A DNA stretch of 64,000 bases from Aradus depressus (GCA_963662175.1 OY759219.1:43888675-43952674); one strand, 5' to 3'; shown: positions 23,936-34,309, numbered from the stretch's first letter. Numbers and translations are program-made. Notes: a model not told the origin generated them from the letters alone.

Positions 23936-24147
23936 GACCCGTGGCTAACAATGTTGGTATGTGCCTAGCTCTTTCTGCCTTTCTTAATACCCCGCTTACT
24001 GCCCGCCTAGATTCGGGATAACTCCTAGGCGGTTCTCTTTTGGGGCAAACCAGCCTCCTTCGCCTTGCGCCTCAGGTCCCCTTTCCGACCGCCGGCCCCG
24101 CATCTAAAGCAAGTCCCCCGAAAAACAACCCGGGGCTTCATCATTGT

Positions 24148-24892
24148 CTACCCTGAGCTCTCTCTCGGACACTGCCTGGCAAAATGCCCTTCGCCTCTAA
24201 ACGCAAAGCACGGCCCCGTTGCCTCCACTTGGTAAATGAGTGACAGTTTAGGAGTTTCCTCTACCGCGGCTTGCTCAACTACGAAGACCCGCCTTTTGGC
24301 CTCCTTCAGCGTCTTCGGCGGGTTAAAACGGAGCTGCCAGCCCGTTTCCCCCCGCGGTCCGTGAATAAATGCGGCCAGAACTGCATTTTCTCTGTATACT
24401 TTCCCCACTTTATAGCGACTCCGCCTCACTCTCCGGTGATTCAACGGCAAGAATTCCTATATTTCGACAGCGGTCCAGGAACTGCTGGGCTCCTTCGGCA
24501 GGCTCCCTTTTGATATCATGCAAGGCCCGCGCGTAGAAACCGGGTCCCTTCGCTAGCTCAAACCGATCGATTAGCGCCCGCTTCAACTGAGAAAAAGAGG
24601 TTTCCCCATTATTCAACTCCGGTTGCCCCTGGAGAAAAGTCCTAGATTGTTCCTTAAGCTTAAGGCGACACATCAAAACGAGGTCCGAGTCCTCCCATGC
24701 CGCGACCGAGCCCACGTTCTCCACTTGCCGAACAAATTCCCTAACATTAAGGTCCCCCTTTTCCCCGGCCCAACTCTCGATCGGGGACTGTAGGGAATAG
24801 CTCTTGGGCGCTGGGGTATTTCCGCATGCTGTCGCCCGCCCCAACTCGGCGGCTAACTCAGCGTTGACGGACCTTAATTCCTCCATTACCAC
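24148..24892 (-). pseudogene. Ty3/Gypsy Gag, frameshifted, with damaged zinc knuckle
   Basis: Frame one (24892-24410) starts with a Met-rich helix and contains the retrotransposon Gag core: FVRQVENVGSVAAWEDSD, a hydrophobic run with LKLKEQSRTFLQG, and QFLDRCRNIGI. A frame change near 24420-24450 gives the second part, with RENAVLAAFIHGPRGETGW and a terminal CFAFRGEGHFARQCP. That last block is a CCHC zinc knuckle in which the second cysteine is replaced, so RNA binding would be lost. Gag coats and packages element RNA. The ATG near 24892 is preceded by a leader and a primer-binding-site-like sequence, in the expected order. Confidence 0.8.
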
Positions 24893-24920
24893 CCCCCTGG
24901 GTTACACGATAAAAAGATTC

Positions 24921-24950
24921 ACCCCACACTTGACACCAGAATTGTAATCC
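24921..24950 (-). other. Candidate primer-binding site and LTR end of the Gypsy gag element
   Basis: Read on the minus strand, an LTR-like end (ggattaca) is followed 3-4 bases later by TGGTGTCAAGTGTGGGG, which begins with TGG as tRNA-primed sites do. It lies about 30 bp before the gag start. The LTR would extend to higher coordinates from 24943, but I cannot fix its outer end. Confidence 0.45.
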
Positions 24951-25285
24951 GCCCTAGGATGGCATGAGGGAGGTCCCAAATAATAAGTCTCGGATGGGTA
25001 GCAATATGTAATTAAACTAAAGACAAAAACAGAACATACAGGTGAACATACAGAAGCAACTGCTCCACTCTCATCTTCTGACCTGTGTTCATGACTCTTG
25101 GACTAGAACTGTCCTCCTCTGCCCTCCCAAAAACCATCCATGGGTCCTCTCCCACTCTCCGGGGACATACGTTTCCAACAAGCTAGCGAATCCATCTTCG
25201 AAGAAGGCTTGGGTCCGCTCTAGTTCGTTCCCTGGGAAGCATAGCAGGTGTCCCCGAGAGAGCTGGCACATTTCAGTCTATGTTA
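24951..25285. other. Probable LTR body, no gene
   Basis: About 330 bp upstream of the Gypsy gag leader. It would be the 5' LTR of that minus-strand element if the primer-binding site is right. No coding sequence is recognised. Confidence 0.35.
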
Positions 25286-25602
25286 GCGATACGCTACGTA
25301 TTCCATACGTGTCCGACTACTCACGTATTTATATGAGCTGACTTGTATAAAGTTATATTGTCTCCACAGATCCAATTATAACACTGGAAAGCGAATTACT
25401 CAAAAAAAAAACTTTATTTATATAAAATATTTATTTGCATATCTATTATGTTACATATAACTATCCAAGCGATACGCTACGTTTTCCATACGTGTCTGGC
25501 GACTCACGTATTTATATGAGCTGACTTATATAAAGTTATATTGTCTCCACAGATTCAAGAAACACGCTAAATATTCCCTGCGTGTATGACGACTTAAGTA
25601 GG
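25286..25602. repeat. Three degenerate direct repeats of about 95 bp
   Basis: The block gcgatacgctacg at 25286 returns at 25469, followed in both by ttccatacgtgtc, actcacgtatttatatgagc and ttatattgtctccacag. A shorter, more diverged third copy starts near 25562 (acacgctaaatattccctgc). Spacing is 183 bp and then about 93 bp. The blocks resemble LTR or promoter subrepeats, with TATA-like tatttatatg. Origin unknown. Confidence 0.65.
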
Positions 25603-27440
25603 CTTGTAAGTAACTTTTCTATAACTATTCTCCTTTGAATTTTCAATATGTTTGAAATTTGAGACGAACTTTAGAGACAATTCACTTGAGTTAAGAATTT
25701 TTTGAGAATGAAATTATTCCATACAAACCAAAAACAAAATACTCAATGCAAATAGTATGTCATTATATGTTTAATATTAGGCCCCAAATTCTCCCTATTT
25801 TTTAAAATGAAAATAAATAGTTTTATTTATTGTTGTGCAATGTACAAAGAATAAACCAGTACAATGTACGAAGAATAAATAAGTACATTGTAAAATGAAA
25901 AAATAGATAGTTTTATTTATTGTTGTACAATGTACGATGAAGAAATGGGATGAAGGATCCAGTGAGCTGGTCAAATCTACTACCATTATCGGTCATGGTG
26001 CTCGTTCGCTGGATATATTTGCTAATTTTTGTAGATTGATGACCCTTATGCTTCCTGCCTATGTAAAAACTAATTGGTTAAGTTTAAACTTGAAAGCTTC
26101 AAAGTATTGAACTTTTACTCAATATCAGTTGACTTGACACATTTTTAGCACTGTTATATGTCAAGTACCGTCTATATCATAAAAATCTCTCATCTTATAA
26201 AAACAGACACAATGTAATAATGGGAGATAGTATTTGAAAAGATACAAACGAAATCCAATTTTAAAAAATACAATTATTAGAAATACATAAAAAACCCAAA
26301 TATAGAATTTAGGCTTATTCCTGAAGACACTCTGCCGACAGAAATTATGATAATTCATAATGAAAAAATAATATATTGAAGAAAGAAAACACAACTATTG
26401 ACTCTCGGAGCCTTTAAAACTTAGGATGGTGTTGTACAAGCAGGGATCAGTGCAACTATTTATAAATAGAATTTAAGTAATATTAAATAAATACAAAAGT
26501 ATGATTTTAAAAGTATTCTCTATTTCACAAAATATATATAAAATATGGGAGTACTTTCGGTATTGCTACCGTGTTCAGCCACCACTTAAATACTAAATGG
26601 GAGTTCCAACAAATTTACAATCCAAACCCTTCCTTTTGCAGATCACAGGGAATTTTTCCCGGTCCGTCTCCTTTTTTTTTTGGTCTCAATTTGAAATAAT
26701 AAAAGTAAAAGAAAATACTTTGATATAGTATGTCCTAATTAAAATATAAATATTTATATGCATATGAACTAGTTGAAGTTGACAATCATAAATATATGAA
26801 TGAAAAGACAGCGTTTCTTTGAGGAAGTGAGTACGTATACAATGAGATGGGAGGATTATATTGTTGGCGAAAAAAGGAGTGAATATTTGAGATTGTTCTT
26901 ATCGTCATAAAATTACCTTTCTGTAGTGCTCTGTTTATTTCCAGTTCCAGTGAGTTAATATACCTTTTTCACAAAAATGTAGGTACATTTTGTATGCCTG
27001 TATTAGGTCAAAATGGTGTTCGTTATCTACGCAGACAGTAAGGTCAAATAGGGATATAAAAGAAGTACAGCAAGTTAGAATTCAGATTATTTTCCTCTCA
27101 CGTTACCGTTACAGCAGAATGAGTTACCCTGCACTAAAGGTAATTCAGTGTCACGAAGTGAGCCACGCCCTCCCCTAAACCTTCCTACGATACCTATTCT
27201 TAATCCATCATTATAAAAAATTGTTTTTTTTTATTTTTCAGTGTATATACAACTGTTTTGTCCGACGAAGGGGTTATGTAAGTCTTAAATTTCCCGCAGG
27301 GGGAAGTGGAATAGCTGCTTCTTGTGGACTGACGACCCTATGGGTTATCAGTCGCACGCACATACATGTGCACACACATACACAATACACACAACACATA
27401 AAACACTACATGAACATTAGTTTAAAGCACCCAAGCTAAG
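25603..27440. other. AT-rich region without recognised genes
   Basis: No coding sequence that I can support. At 25800-25935 there are short direct repeats: aatagttttatttattgttg occurs at about 25815 and 25907, and caatgtac(a/g)aagaataaa occurs twice between them. A short CA-rich stretch (cacacacatacacaatacac) lies near 27370. The rest looks like ordinary AT-rich intergenic DNA. Confidence 0.5.
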
Positions 27441-27629
27441 GACGGGAGTCGTGCCGAGGGCTGAATGGTACAGGGTAAGAAAACATGTGTGCCTTAAACG
27501 ATCACCTTGGGGCACCGGGCGACACCGCATTGTAATATAGCCTTCTGCACGTATGGGGCTCTGCGTGTGGTGACCATTTAATTCCCCTTTTATTCGCGGG
27601 AACAAGATGAACTATCCAATAAAAAAACT
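27441..27629 (+). other. Possible 5' untranslated region of the non-LTR element
   Basis: About 190 bp of moderately GC-rich sequence preceding the ORF1 remnant, in the same orientation and of similar composition. This fits the untranslated leader of a non-LTR element, but no promoter motif can be assigned with confidence. Confidence 0.35.
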
Positions 27630-28360
27630 ATGAAAACCATCCTCCGGCAGGGGCTCAATAAAACCTTACCAGACAGAAACTCGCAGGAGAATCTGTCTGT
27701 AACACCTCCCGACAGAGGCTCTCGGCAATCACCATGGACATGGATTAAGAAGACCCAACGTCTACCCGGGCGGACCCTCAGTCACCCTCCGTTGTGTCTG
27801 GTGTTCGCGAGACCGAGGGGACCTCGGTTCCCTTGGGCTCGCCATCCGGACAGGCGAATGAGGTTGGTGAGGCAGTTGGAAAGAGAGTGAAATTGTCAGG
27901 GGCAGCTAGACGAAAGCTCGAAAGAGCCAGGCGAGCGGCAGAATCAGGTTCGGGACAAACCGTACCGATCCCTGCTATGTCGATTTCGCCAGACGCGGGA
28001 AAGCAGGGAACCAAAACAAAAGGAACCCAGGGCACCCCCAAGGGTCCCATTTCCTGTACACCTGCAGGGCGCGGAGTTCAGGGCACCTACAAGGTACCTG
28101 CTTCGACTGTGTCGAGTTAAGGGCACACCTCTGTGGGGCTATCCCCATCCACCTCGACGGGACGCGGAGCTCAGGGCATCCTCAGGGAACCTGCCCCGTC
28201 TACGTCGGCGGAGGGTAGAGGGGTCAAGGGTGCCTCTAGGATACCTGCTCCCTCCGCAGCGGCGGGTCGTGGGGTTCAGGGCACCCCAGGGAACCTACTC
28301 CGTCCACGTCGGCGGGTCATGCTAGAAAAGAGTCTCAGAAGAGGAATCTTTCTGACATGA
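27630..28360 (+). pseudogene. Non-LTR retrotransposon ORF1 remnant with tandem peptide repeats
   Basis: Starts at ATG 27630 (KTILRQGLNKTLPDRNSQE), then changes frame near 27740-27800 into a frame with KLSGAARRKLERARRAAES, a basic helix of the kind seen near the start of ORF1 in several insect non-LTR elements. It continues in that frame through an in-frame TAA at 28118-28120 to 28360. From about 28060 it shows repeats of 17-18 residues built on GRG(A/V)QG followed by PAPS-type linkers (28159, 28210, 28264). Low-complexity linkers are common in ORF1. The zinc knuckles are not present. ORF1 proteins bind element RNA. It is broken by the frame change and the stop. Confidence 0.6.
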
Positions 28361-29263
28361 TCACGCCATCTCCAAAAACGCCTTTTTGCTTGAACACATC
28401 TAGAAATAATGAATCGCGGTAACAAACCCACCTTTGTGACACAAAATAGGAGGGAGGTTATCGACATCACACTGGGCTCACACTATATATATACCAGGAT
28501 CAAAAATTGGCATGTGTCTGAGGAAACAACTGTATCAAATCACAGATATATTAGATTTGACATTCCAAATATGAAATTTCTAACCTTTGAGTACAGGAAT
28601 CCAAGAAATACGAACTGGTAAGACTATAATAGCCGACTGGAACAAATTCTGGAAGGATACTCCAATGAACCAAAATCGTTTGAGGACATAAACTCCTTAA
28701 ACGAGAATATTACATTGGCGGTGCGACAAGCATTCGAGAAAAATTACCCTCTGAAAGCTAAAAGAGTGCAGAGGGAGGTTTCATGGTTTTGAACTTACAA
28801 AAGTCCCCTCCCTGAATACAGTCTAGCCTTGAGGAAGGCAAAGAGAGATACATGGAGGAGGATGTGTCAGGATGTAGAAAACATACCTGCCGGATCCAAA
28901 CTCCACAAGACACTTTCAAGGGGACCGATGGAAAGAATCGGAACCTTGGAAACTCCTGAGGGAAATCAAGCAACTTCGGAAGGGGATACACTAAACTTAC
29001 TAGTGCAGACCCATTTCCAGAGGTGCACTATCTTAGGTGATTCAGAGGAGGATCAGGAGAGCTATGCAAGTACACCCAGAAACAGGACCCATAAAGATGA
29101 CTGGCGGCTTGCCTCTCGAGTCATAAATCAGAGAAAAGTAGAATGGGCAATCAAGTCGTTTAAACCATTCAAATCAGCTGGAATGGATGAGGTCCAACCG
29201 ATTCTTCTTCAGAAAGGTCTGGACCTCCTTGCAAGTCCCCTGTGTAGACTTTTCAGGGCAAGT
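28361..29263 (+). pseudogene. Non-LTR pol remnant: endonuclease C-terminus into RT N-terminus
   Basis: Frame 28409-28621 carries the C-terminal part of an APE-type endonuclease: NRGNKPTFVTQNRREVIDIT and then VSEETTVSNHRYIRFDI. The catalytic histidine remains, but the usual preceding Asp is Asn. After a stop the linker continues to 28829-29263, with LRKAKRDTWRRMCQDVEN and the RT entry block AGMDEVQPILLQKGLD. The style fits Jockey/LOA-group elements. The N-terminal endonuclease half and most of the reverse transcriptase are missing. The frame ends in a run of C at 29265-29287, the junction with an inverted Helitron fragment. Confidence 0.75.
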
Positions 29264-29457
29264 CCCCCCCCCCCCCCCCCCCCCCCCAGTTGACCGCTAG
29301 AACTCTCTTCAAAAGAACCTTCCTCGGACTTCAACGAATATTTGAAAAAAAAAATTAGCCGAATTGGTCCAGCCGTTCTCGAGTTTTGCGCTTAGCAAAA
29401 ATAGGCAGTCATTTTTATTATATAGATTTAAACAAAATTTAATTTTTTCTTTGTTTG
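29264..29457 (-). mobile_element. Helitron-like 5'-end fragment, inverted
   Basis: The reverse complement matches 34120-34310: the same caaacaaagaaaaaattaaa flank, the same tataataaaaatgactgcc end, and the same cgagaacggctggaccaatt block, with small indels. The fragment ends inside its G run (seen here as C at 29265-29287). About 30 bp outside the inferred 5' terminus is also shared. Confidence 0.8.
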
Positions 29458-29539
29458 TTAATTAAACATAACCTATAACTACTTAACGCTACTAAATCTG
29501 GACACTATATGAAAAAGTGGAGAAGTTGAAAGTGGATAC

Positions 29540-30301
29540 AGTCAAGCGAAGATTAGGGGAACTTTGGACTGAGACAGGGAGACCCAATCTCACCTGTTCT
29601 GTTCAACCTGACTGAGCTGTTAGGGCCATCTGGACTATTCCGGAAGGTCACAGCACGCACAATAGCAGCATTGGTCAGGGTTTTACAGGAATTCGCGGGA
29701 GAAGCAGAGAAACGTGGTCTTCATTTGAATGTAGAAAAGACCGTATACATGAAGACCTCTTGAAAACCTGTGCAAGACGCTCCTGAAGTAATTTCTATCA
29801 ATGAGCACCAATTTCCAGTAGTCAGAGAATTCAAATATCTTGGGGCTCTGACCACAGAACATAATGACGTTAGCCACGAAATAAGAGCACGCATTGCTGC
29901 AGGGAACAGATGTCTATTTGCTGTCCAAAGAATATTCAAGTTCCGCACATTAACGTGGAGGGCCAAGCTAATAGTCTATAAAACCATTGTCCATCCAATT
30001 GTAACTTACACTGGTGAAACTTGGGCGTTGACAAAAGAAAACGAAGACACTCTGCTACTACGGGAACGGAAAGTACTTAGAAAGATTTATGGACCTGTTT
30101 CCGAGAACGGCAGATAGCGTATCCGGAAGAAAAGAAATTTGAGTGATCTCTACGGGGGTTCCGCAGGCGAGATTACGTTGGTTGGACGACGTCGAGGCGG
30201 ACCTCCGAGTATTGGACATTAGAGGATGGAGGGAGAAGGTTTTGGATCGAGGCGAATGGAGGAGGATTGTGACGGAGGCCCGGGCTTTTTCAGGACCGTA
30301 G
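29540..30301 (+). pseudogene. RTE-like reverse transcriptase C-terminal half lacking the YADD block
   Basis: Begins with GLRQGDPISPVLFNL, a conserved RT block, then jumps to a helix and RGLHLNVEKTVYMKTS before a TGA at 29761-29763. It resumes with VVREFKYLGALTTEHNDV, IVYKTIVHPIVTYTGETWAL and LRERKVLRKIYGPV. After a frame change it ends with LRWLDDVEADLRVLDIRGWR and RRIVTEARAFSGP, then TAG at 30299-30301. This tail is typical of RTE-type and related insect polymerases. The stretch holding the catalytic YADD is deleted, so it cannot polymerise. It is probably a different family from the remnant at 28361-29263. Confidence 0.8.
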
Positions 30302-30807
30302 CGCCGCAGGAAGAAGACTAAAGCAGTTATTGCCATTTTTGTGTTAAGCCCTCCCTCCTATATTCTCCTTCCCTTTCACCATGTTGGTGAAAATGAATAG
30401 GTATTGTCCTTAATTTCACATCGATATATTCAGTCTTTGGGATTATCGTGTTCACACACAGACAGGATTTATCTTTTCGGATCAGTGGATTGGGAAACAT
30501 CAAATTACGGTGAAAGCATCTATTTTTTTCCCTATTACATAATTTCCTCAATACGTCCTGTTGCTGGGAAATTTTATTAATAATAACATTAAATTATATA
30601 TATATATATATTTCATGTATAATCATGTTTCACTTTAAAGAGTTTAGTAATAATCGTTTAATTCTTAAAATGCATAGCTTGACTACATTTAGAAAACCAG
30701 AATTTCTTTTTTATTGTGGAAATTAACTAATATTATTTTGCTATATGAACCGTGTCCTTGGGGTTTTTTTTTTTAATAATGGAATTTTCCATCACCCAGT
30801 TTTTCAT
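30302..30807. other. AT-rich stretch without genes
   Basis: About 500 bp, partly the 3' untranslated region of the RTE-like element. A short TA run sits near 30597-30611. No gene is seen. Confidence 0.5.
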
Positions 30808-30998
30808 AATACAGATAATACAAACATATTTGTGGAAACAGAACTGGTTCAGGGTGTTAACAGAGGGAAATAGTTGAAATAAATTTGGTCATTCATACAA
30901 ATGTTCCTTTTGGTACCTTTATTTATTTCTAATTGCTCTAAGCTATTAAGTAGCCTGCTTTTTGAGCAATAGTGGAGATATTTGATGCCTGTAGATGG
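30808..30998 (-). pseudogene. Penelope-like element 3' end (GIY-YIG endonuclease tail), copy 1
   Basis: The minus strand reads STGIKYLHYCSKSRLLNSLE and continues as QLEINK, matching the extreme C-terminus of Penelope-like elements, where the GIY-YIG endonuclease ends in a leucine-rich SKSRLL-N-LE helix. A stop follows near 30850. The outer 35 bp (30964-30998) are the perfect inverse of 31114-31148, and 30810-30868 is the inverse of about 31155-31212. Confidence 0.55.
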
Positions 30999-31212
30999 AC
31001 AGACAGGACGTCGTTTTAAGGAAAGAATTAAAGAACACACGGCCGAAATAAAGAACCGAGGAAACCGTTCTACATTCGCGACCCACATAATTGACAATAG
31101 CCACACTTTTGACCCATCTACAGGCATCAAATATCTCCACTATTGCTCTACTGCCTCTGTTAACACCCTGAACCAGTTCTGTTTCCACAAATATGTTTGT
31201 ATTATCTGTTAT
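30985..31212 (+). pseudogene. Penelope-like GIY-YIG endonuclease fragment, copy 2
   Basis: The plus strand encodes DGQTGRRFKERIKEHTAEIK, then NRSTFATHIIDNSHTF and GIKYLHYCS. The GQTGR-FK-R-KEH block follows the YIG motif in GIY-YIG nucleases of Penelope-like elements. The GIY and YIG residues themselves are missing. After YLHYCS the frame enters the inverse of copy 1 and loses homology, because the internal 95 bp present in copy 1 (about 30869-30963) is deleted here. Confidence 0.6.
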
Positions 31213-31420
31213 TAATATTTGGTTCCACATATATGTTTCAAGTTATCTAAATCTTATTATTATTATTAATTTTATTTCTATTTTTTACTATTTTCTTGTA
31301 TTTGTACTTACTTATTTGTTATTTTTCCCCGTATTAGTCTAGTGATATTGTTTTATGTAAATTTAGAACTAGGTTTTGTTAGGAAATATTTCATGAGTTA
31401 GCTAACGGTACAGCCGGGGG
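31213..31420. other. AT-rich spacer
   Basis: T-rich DNA between the Penelope-like fragment and the errantivirus-like integrase, with a short tta run near 31255-31268. No gene is seen. Confidence 0.5.
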
Positions 31421-32521
31421 AAAAACATAGATATAATTGACAAATCAGAACAAGAAGAAATAGTTTCCTCACAGCATATCGGAAAAACAGCACATCGTGG
31501 AATTAATGAGGTCTACACCAACCTCAAAAGAAAATATTATTAGCCCCGCATGTTAGAAACTATTACAGAATACATTAACAACTGTTCTTTGTGCAAAGCT
31601 GTCAAATACGATAGAAATCCTATAAAACAGGTTTTTGAGATTACTCCTACACCTTCCAAACCATTTGAAAAGTTGCAAGGTGACATCATTCATTTCGATG
31701 GAAAATTAATTTTCACTCTCATAGACTGTTTCTCAAAAAAATTATATGCCCATTATGTAAAAAGATCGACAGCCAACGAAGTCATTAACGTCTTAGAAAA
31801 ATATCTGAGCACCTTCCCCACTCCACAAATAATTCAGTTTGATAACGGAACAGAATTTAAAAATGGTCTAGTTGAAAACTTCTTAAAATATAATAATATT
31901 GACACTCACTTTACCACCCCTAACTACTCTAATTCTAATGGAGTAATAAATCGAGCACACTCCACCCTTATAGAATTACTAAACATCATTCGTAAACAAA
32001 AAGATAATTATCCCCATAAAAGAATTTTGAATCTAGCACTTATAGCATTTATTAACTCCATTATAACCAATCTAAAAATGTCACCCAACGAAATAACCTT
32101 TGGAATCAACGAATCCAGAGAAACCCAAAATATAATTTTGGAACAAAAAACAAAAGAATATCACGATAACAAACAATTAATAAACCATGCTATAGAAGAA
32201 TTAATAAACAAAGAAAAAGAAAATCGTACAAATAAATTGAATAAAAATCGTGAAAATATCCCCATTCCAGAGGGAGAAATATATATACGTAACCGCCAAT
32301 ATAATAAAGCCAAACCTAAATTCAAAAGAGCAACATTTAATACTAGAACAAAATTAGCAACCGACAAAAGACGAAGATTCAAAGTACATGCCTCACTAAT
32401 CAAGAGACCCCGCAAAAACAAAGTTAATACAAGACTCTCTGTTGCAGATGATAATGCTAATGACTATAATCACCCTACTGACCCACCAGATCAACCTGTC
32501 GCCAGCACTTCAAATAACTGA
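31421..32521 (+). pseudogene. Errantivirus-like Ty3/Gypsy integrase (pol 3' part)
   Basis: A frame open upstream of the ATG at 31550 carries the zinc finger (HIGKTAHRG and CSLC) but has a TAG at 31541-31543 where tryptophan is expected. From 31550 a 323-codon frame is open. The core has the first catalytic Asp in QGDIIHFDG, the second in QFDNGTEFKN, and NGVINRAHSTLIE at the third site, where the expected Glu is Asn (AAT). The rest is a basic C-terminal tail. The last 80 bp overlap the env frame in the +1 frame, as in insect errantiviruses. Upstream pol (protease, RT, RNase H) is absent. The stop and the catalytic substitution indicate a dead copy. Confidence 0.8.
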
Positions 32522-34043
32522 CCTAACGCGAGGACCCGGAATAGCACCAATCAAATTAGACAAGGCCTTTAACATTAATAATACTTACACTTTTGTACAT
32601 TGCATAAACTTGGAAAATCTTAGCCATCAACTTAATCAAGTCTTAGCTACCTTAGCTTTTATAAATCCCAAAGATAGAGACCCCCATCAAACACAATTAC
32701 TCAAAAAACATCATGACTATATACGAGAAAAATTAGACCACCTACTTATAAATAAACACAAACAAAAACGAGGACTGATAAACGGACTAGGAACTGCCAT
32801 TTCATGGTTAACAGGCAACATGGACGCTAACGACAAGGAAAAATACGACAATGTAATAGCAACAATTGAAAGAAATACTAACCACTTGGAAAATAATATA
32901 AAATCACAGCTAGCAGTAAATAAAAAATTGATTGACGAATTTAATAACGACATGGAAATTATAGAAAATAATAATAGAAAGATCCAAACTTTACTATCTA
33001 GCCCAGTCGTAAATTCCATCGAACTTACTAAGTACTACACCCTTTTCTTCTCCAACCTAATATACTTAGGTAACAAAGTCAATGACATTGAAACCTCCAT
33101 TGAATTTTGTAAATTAAATGTTATCCATTCCAGTATTTTAAATTATAAAGAACTAGAGTCCTTACGCAAAGACTACAATGTCACTTTTATTGCAGACAAT
33201 TTAGACACTTTATGGTACCTCAGCAAGGTACATTGCTCATTTCTGGCAAGTTCCATTTATTATTTTATAGAAATCCCTATTCTTTCCAAGCAATTTGAAT
33301 TGTTCTTTCTCCTTTCGTACCCTACCTTTAAAAACCAAAAACCTATTACTATCCATACCTATCCTTCTTTTATACTAAAAAACAATGATGGGTTATTTAC
33401 TGGAAATTGTAAATATATTAAAAATAATCATTATTGTACAAATATATCTCAAGTATATAACAAATGTGCCTTCCAGTTAATATTTAATGATAATATAATT
33501 GATTGTATCTCTTTAGACACTAATAGTGAACCATTTATTAAATATATCGATAATTTAGATATGTTTTTAACATTTAGAATTAAGAAAATATCAATTAACA
33601 CCAACGGGAAAAGTGAAACTGTTTTTCTACCCGATACTAGTTTAATTAATCTTTCTGTTAATGATACTTTGTATGATTATAGAACTATTCGTGTATATAG
33701 AAACTCCCAGGTAATGTTAAACTTAAACAAAGCCATTCAACATAAAAATGTGAACATTCCCTTCTTGCATCTGCATAAATTAAATCTACAGATGCAACCC
33801 TTGGAAACCTTAGAAAATATACCCACTCTTTCTGATTATATATTTATCTATTACTTCATAGCAGTAGTAATAATTTTATGTACATGTATTTCTATTTATT
33901 ATAAGATCAAAAAAGACAGGACCATCAAGTCAGCCACTCAACCAGCTGTAGTCACTCCTACATCTACAACCACCGTAGTCTACCCTTCACTCTCCTGCCA
34001 ATTTTCGTCGGAGACTTCAAACTTAGGAAAGGAGGAGTTATGA
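32442..34043 (+). CDS. env: Errantivirus env-like glycoprotein (F-protein type)
   Basis: Uninterrupted frame of 533 codons, the longest in the window. In order: a hydrophobic N-terminal segment at residues 1-24 (signal-like); a basic cleavage-site-like KQKR at 107-110; directly after it a glycine-rich hydrophobic stretch (GLINGLGTAISWLTG) like the fusion peptide of insect errantivirus Env and baculovirus F proteins; Asn- and helix-rich ectodomain with scattered cysteines; a transmembrane segment at about 466-487; and a basic cytoplasmic tail. The family product sits in the envelope or plasma membrane and mediates fusion. The ATG overlaps the end of pol, and in relatives env is made from a spliced mRNA. 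Because pol is broken, any expression would depend on other copies. Confidence 0.8.
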   Translation: MQMIMLMTIITLLTHQINLSPALQITDLTRGPGIAPIKLDKAFNINNTYTFVHCINLENLSHQLNQVLATLAFINPKDRDPHQTQLLKKHHDYIREKLDHLLINKHKQKRGLINGLGTAISWLTGNMDANDKEKYDNVIATIERNTNHLENNIKSQLAVNKKLIDEFNNDMEIIENNNRKIQTLLSSPVVNSIELTKYYTLFFSNLIYLGNKVNDIETSIEFCKLNVIHSSILNYKELESLRKDYNVTFIADNLDTLWYLSKVHCSFLASSIYYFIEIPILSKQFELFFLLSYPTFKNQKPITIHTYPSFILKNNDGLFTGNCKYIKNNHYCTNISQVYNKCAFQLIFNDNIIDCISLDTNSEPFIKYIDNLDMFLTFRIKKISINTNGKSETVFLPDTSLINLSVNDTLYDYRTIRVYRNSQVMLNLNKAIQHKNVNIPFLHLHKLNLQMQPLETLENIPTLSDYIFIYYFIAVVIILCTCISIYYKIKKDRTIKSATQPAVVTPTSTTTVVYPSLSCQFSSETSNLGKEEL

Positions 34044-34148
34044 CAAAGAAGTTCCCTTATCACCTGGGGAGTCAGCAGAATAGTGTATATACCCCCGCCT
34101 CTCCATCCGACAGCGGACAAACAAAGAAAAAATTAAATTTTGTTTAAA
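34028..34148 (+). repeat. Candidate polypurine tract and truncated 3' LTR of the env element
   Basis: The end of env carries a purine run (ggaaaggaggag) immediately before ttatgaca, the position and form of a Gypsy polypurine tract, where the LTR start overlaps the env stop. About 110 bp of non-coding sequence follows up to the Helitron-like 5' end at 34149. If this is the LTR, the Helitron cuts it short. Confidence 0.45.
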
Positions 34149-34309
34149 TCTATCTATATAATAAAAATGACTGCCTATTTTTGCTAAGCGCAAAACTCGA
34201 GAACGGCTGGACCAATTCGGCTAATTTTTTTTTTTCAAATATTCGTTGAAGTCCGAGGAAGGTTCTTATGAAGAGAGTTCTAGCGGTCAACTGAGGGGGG
34301 GGGGGCTAA

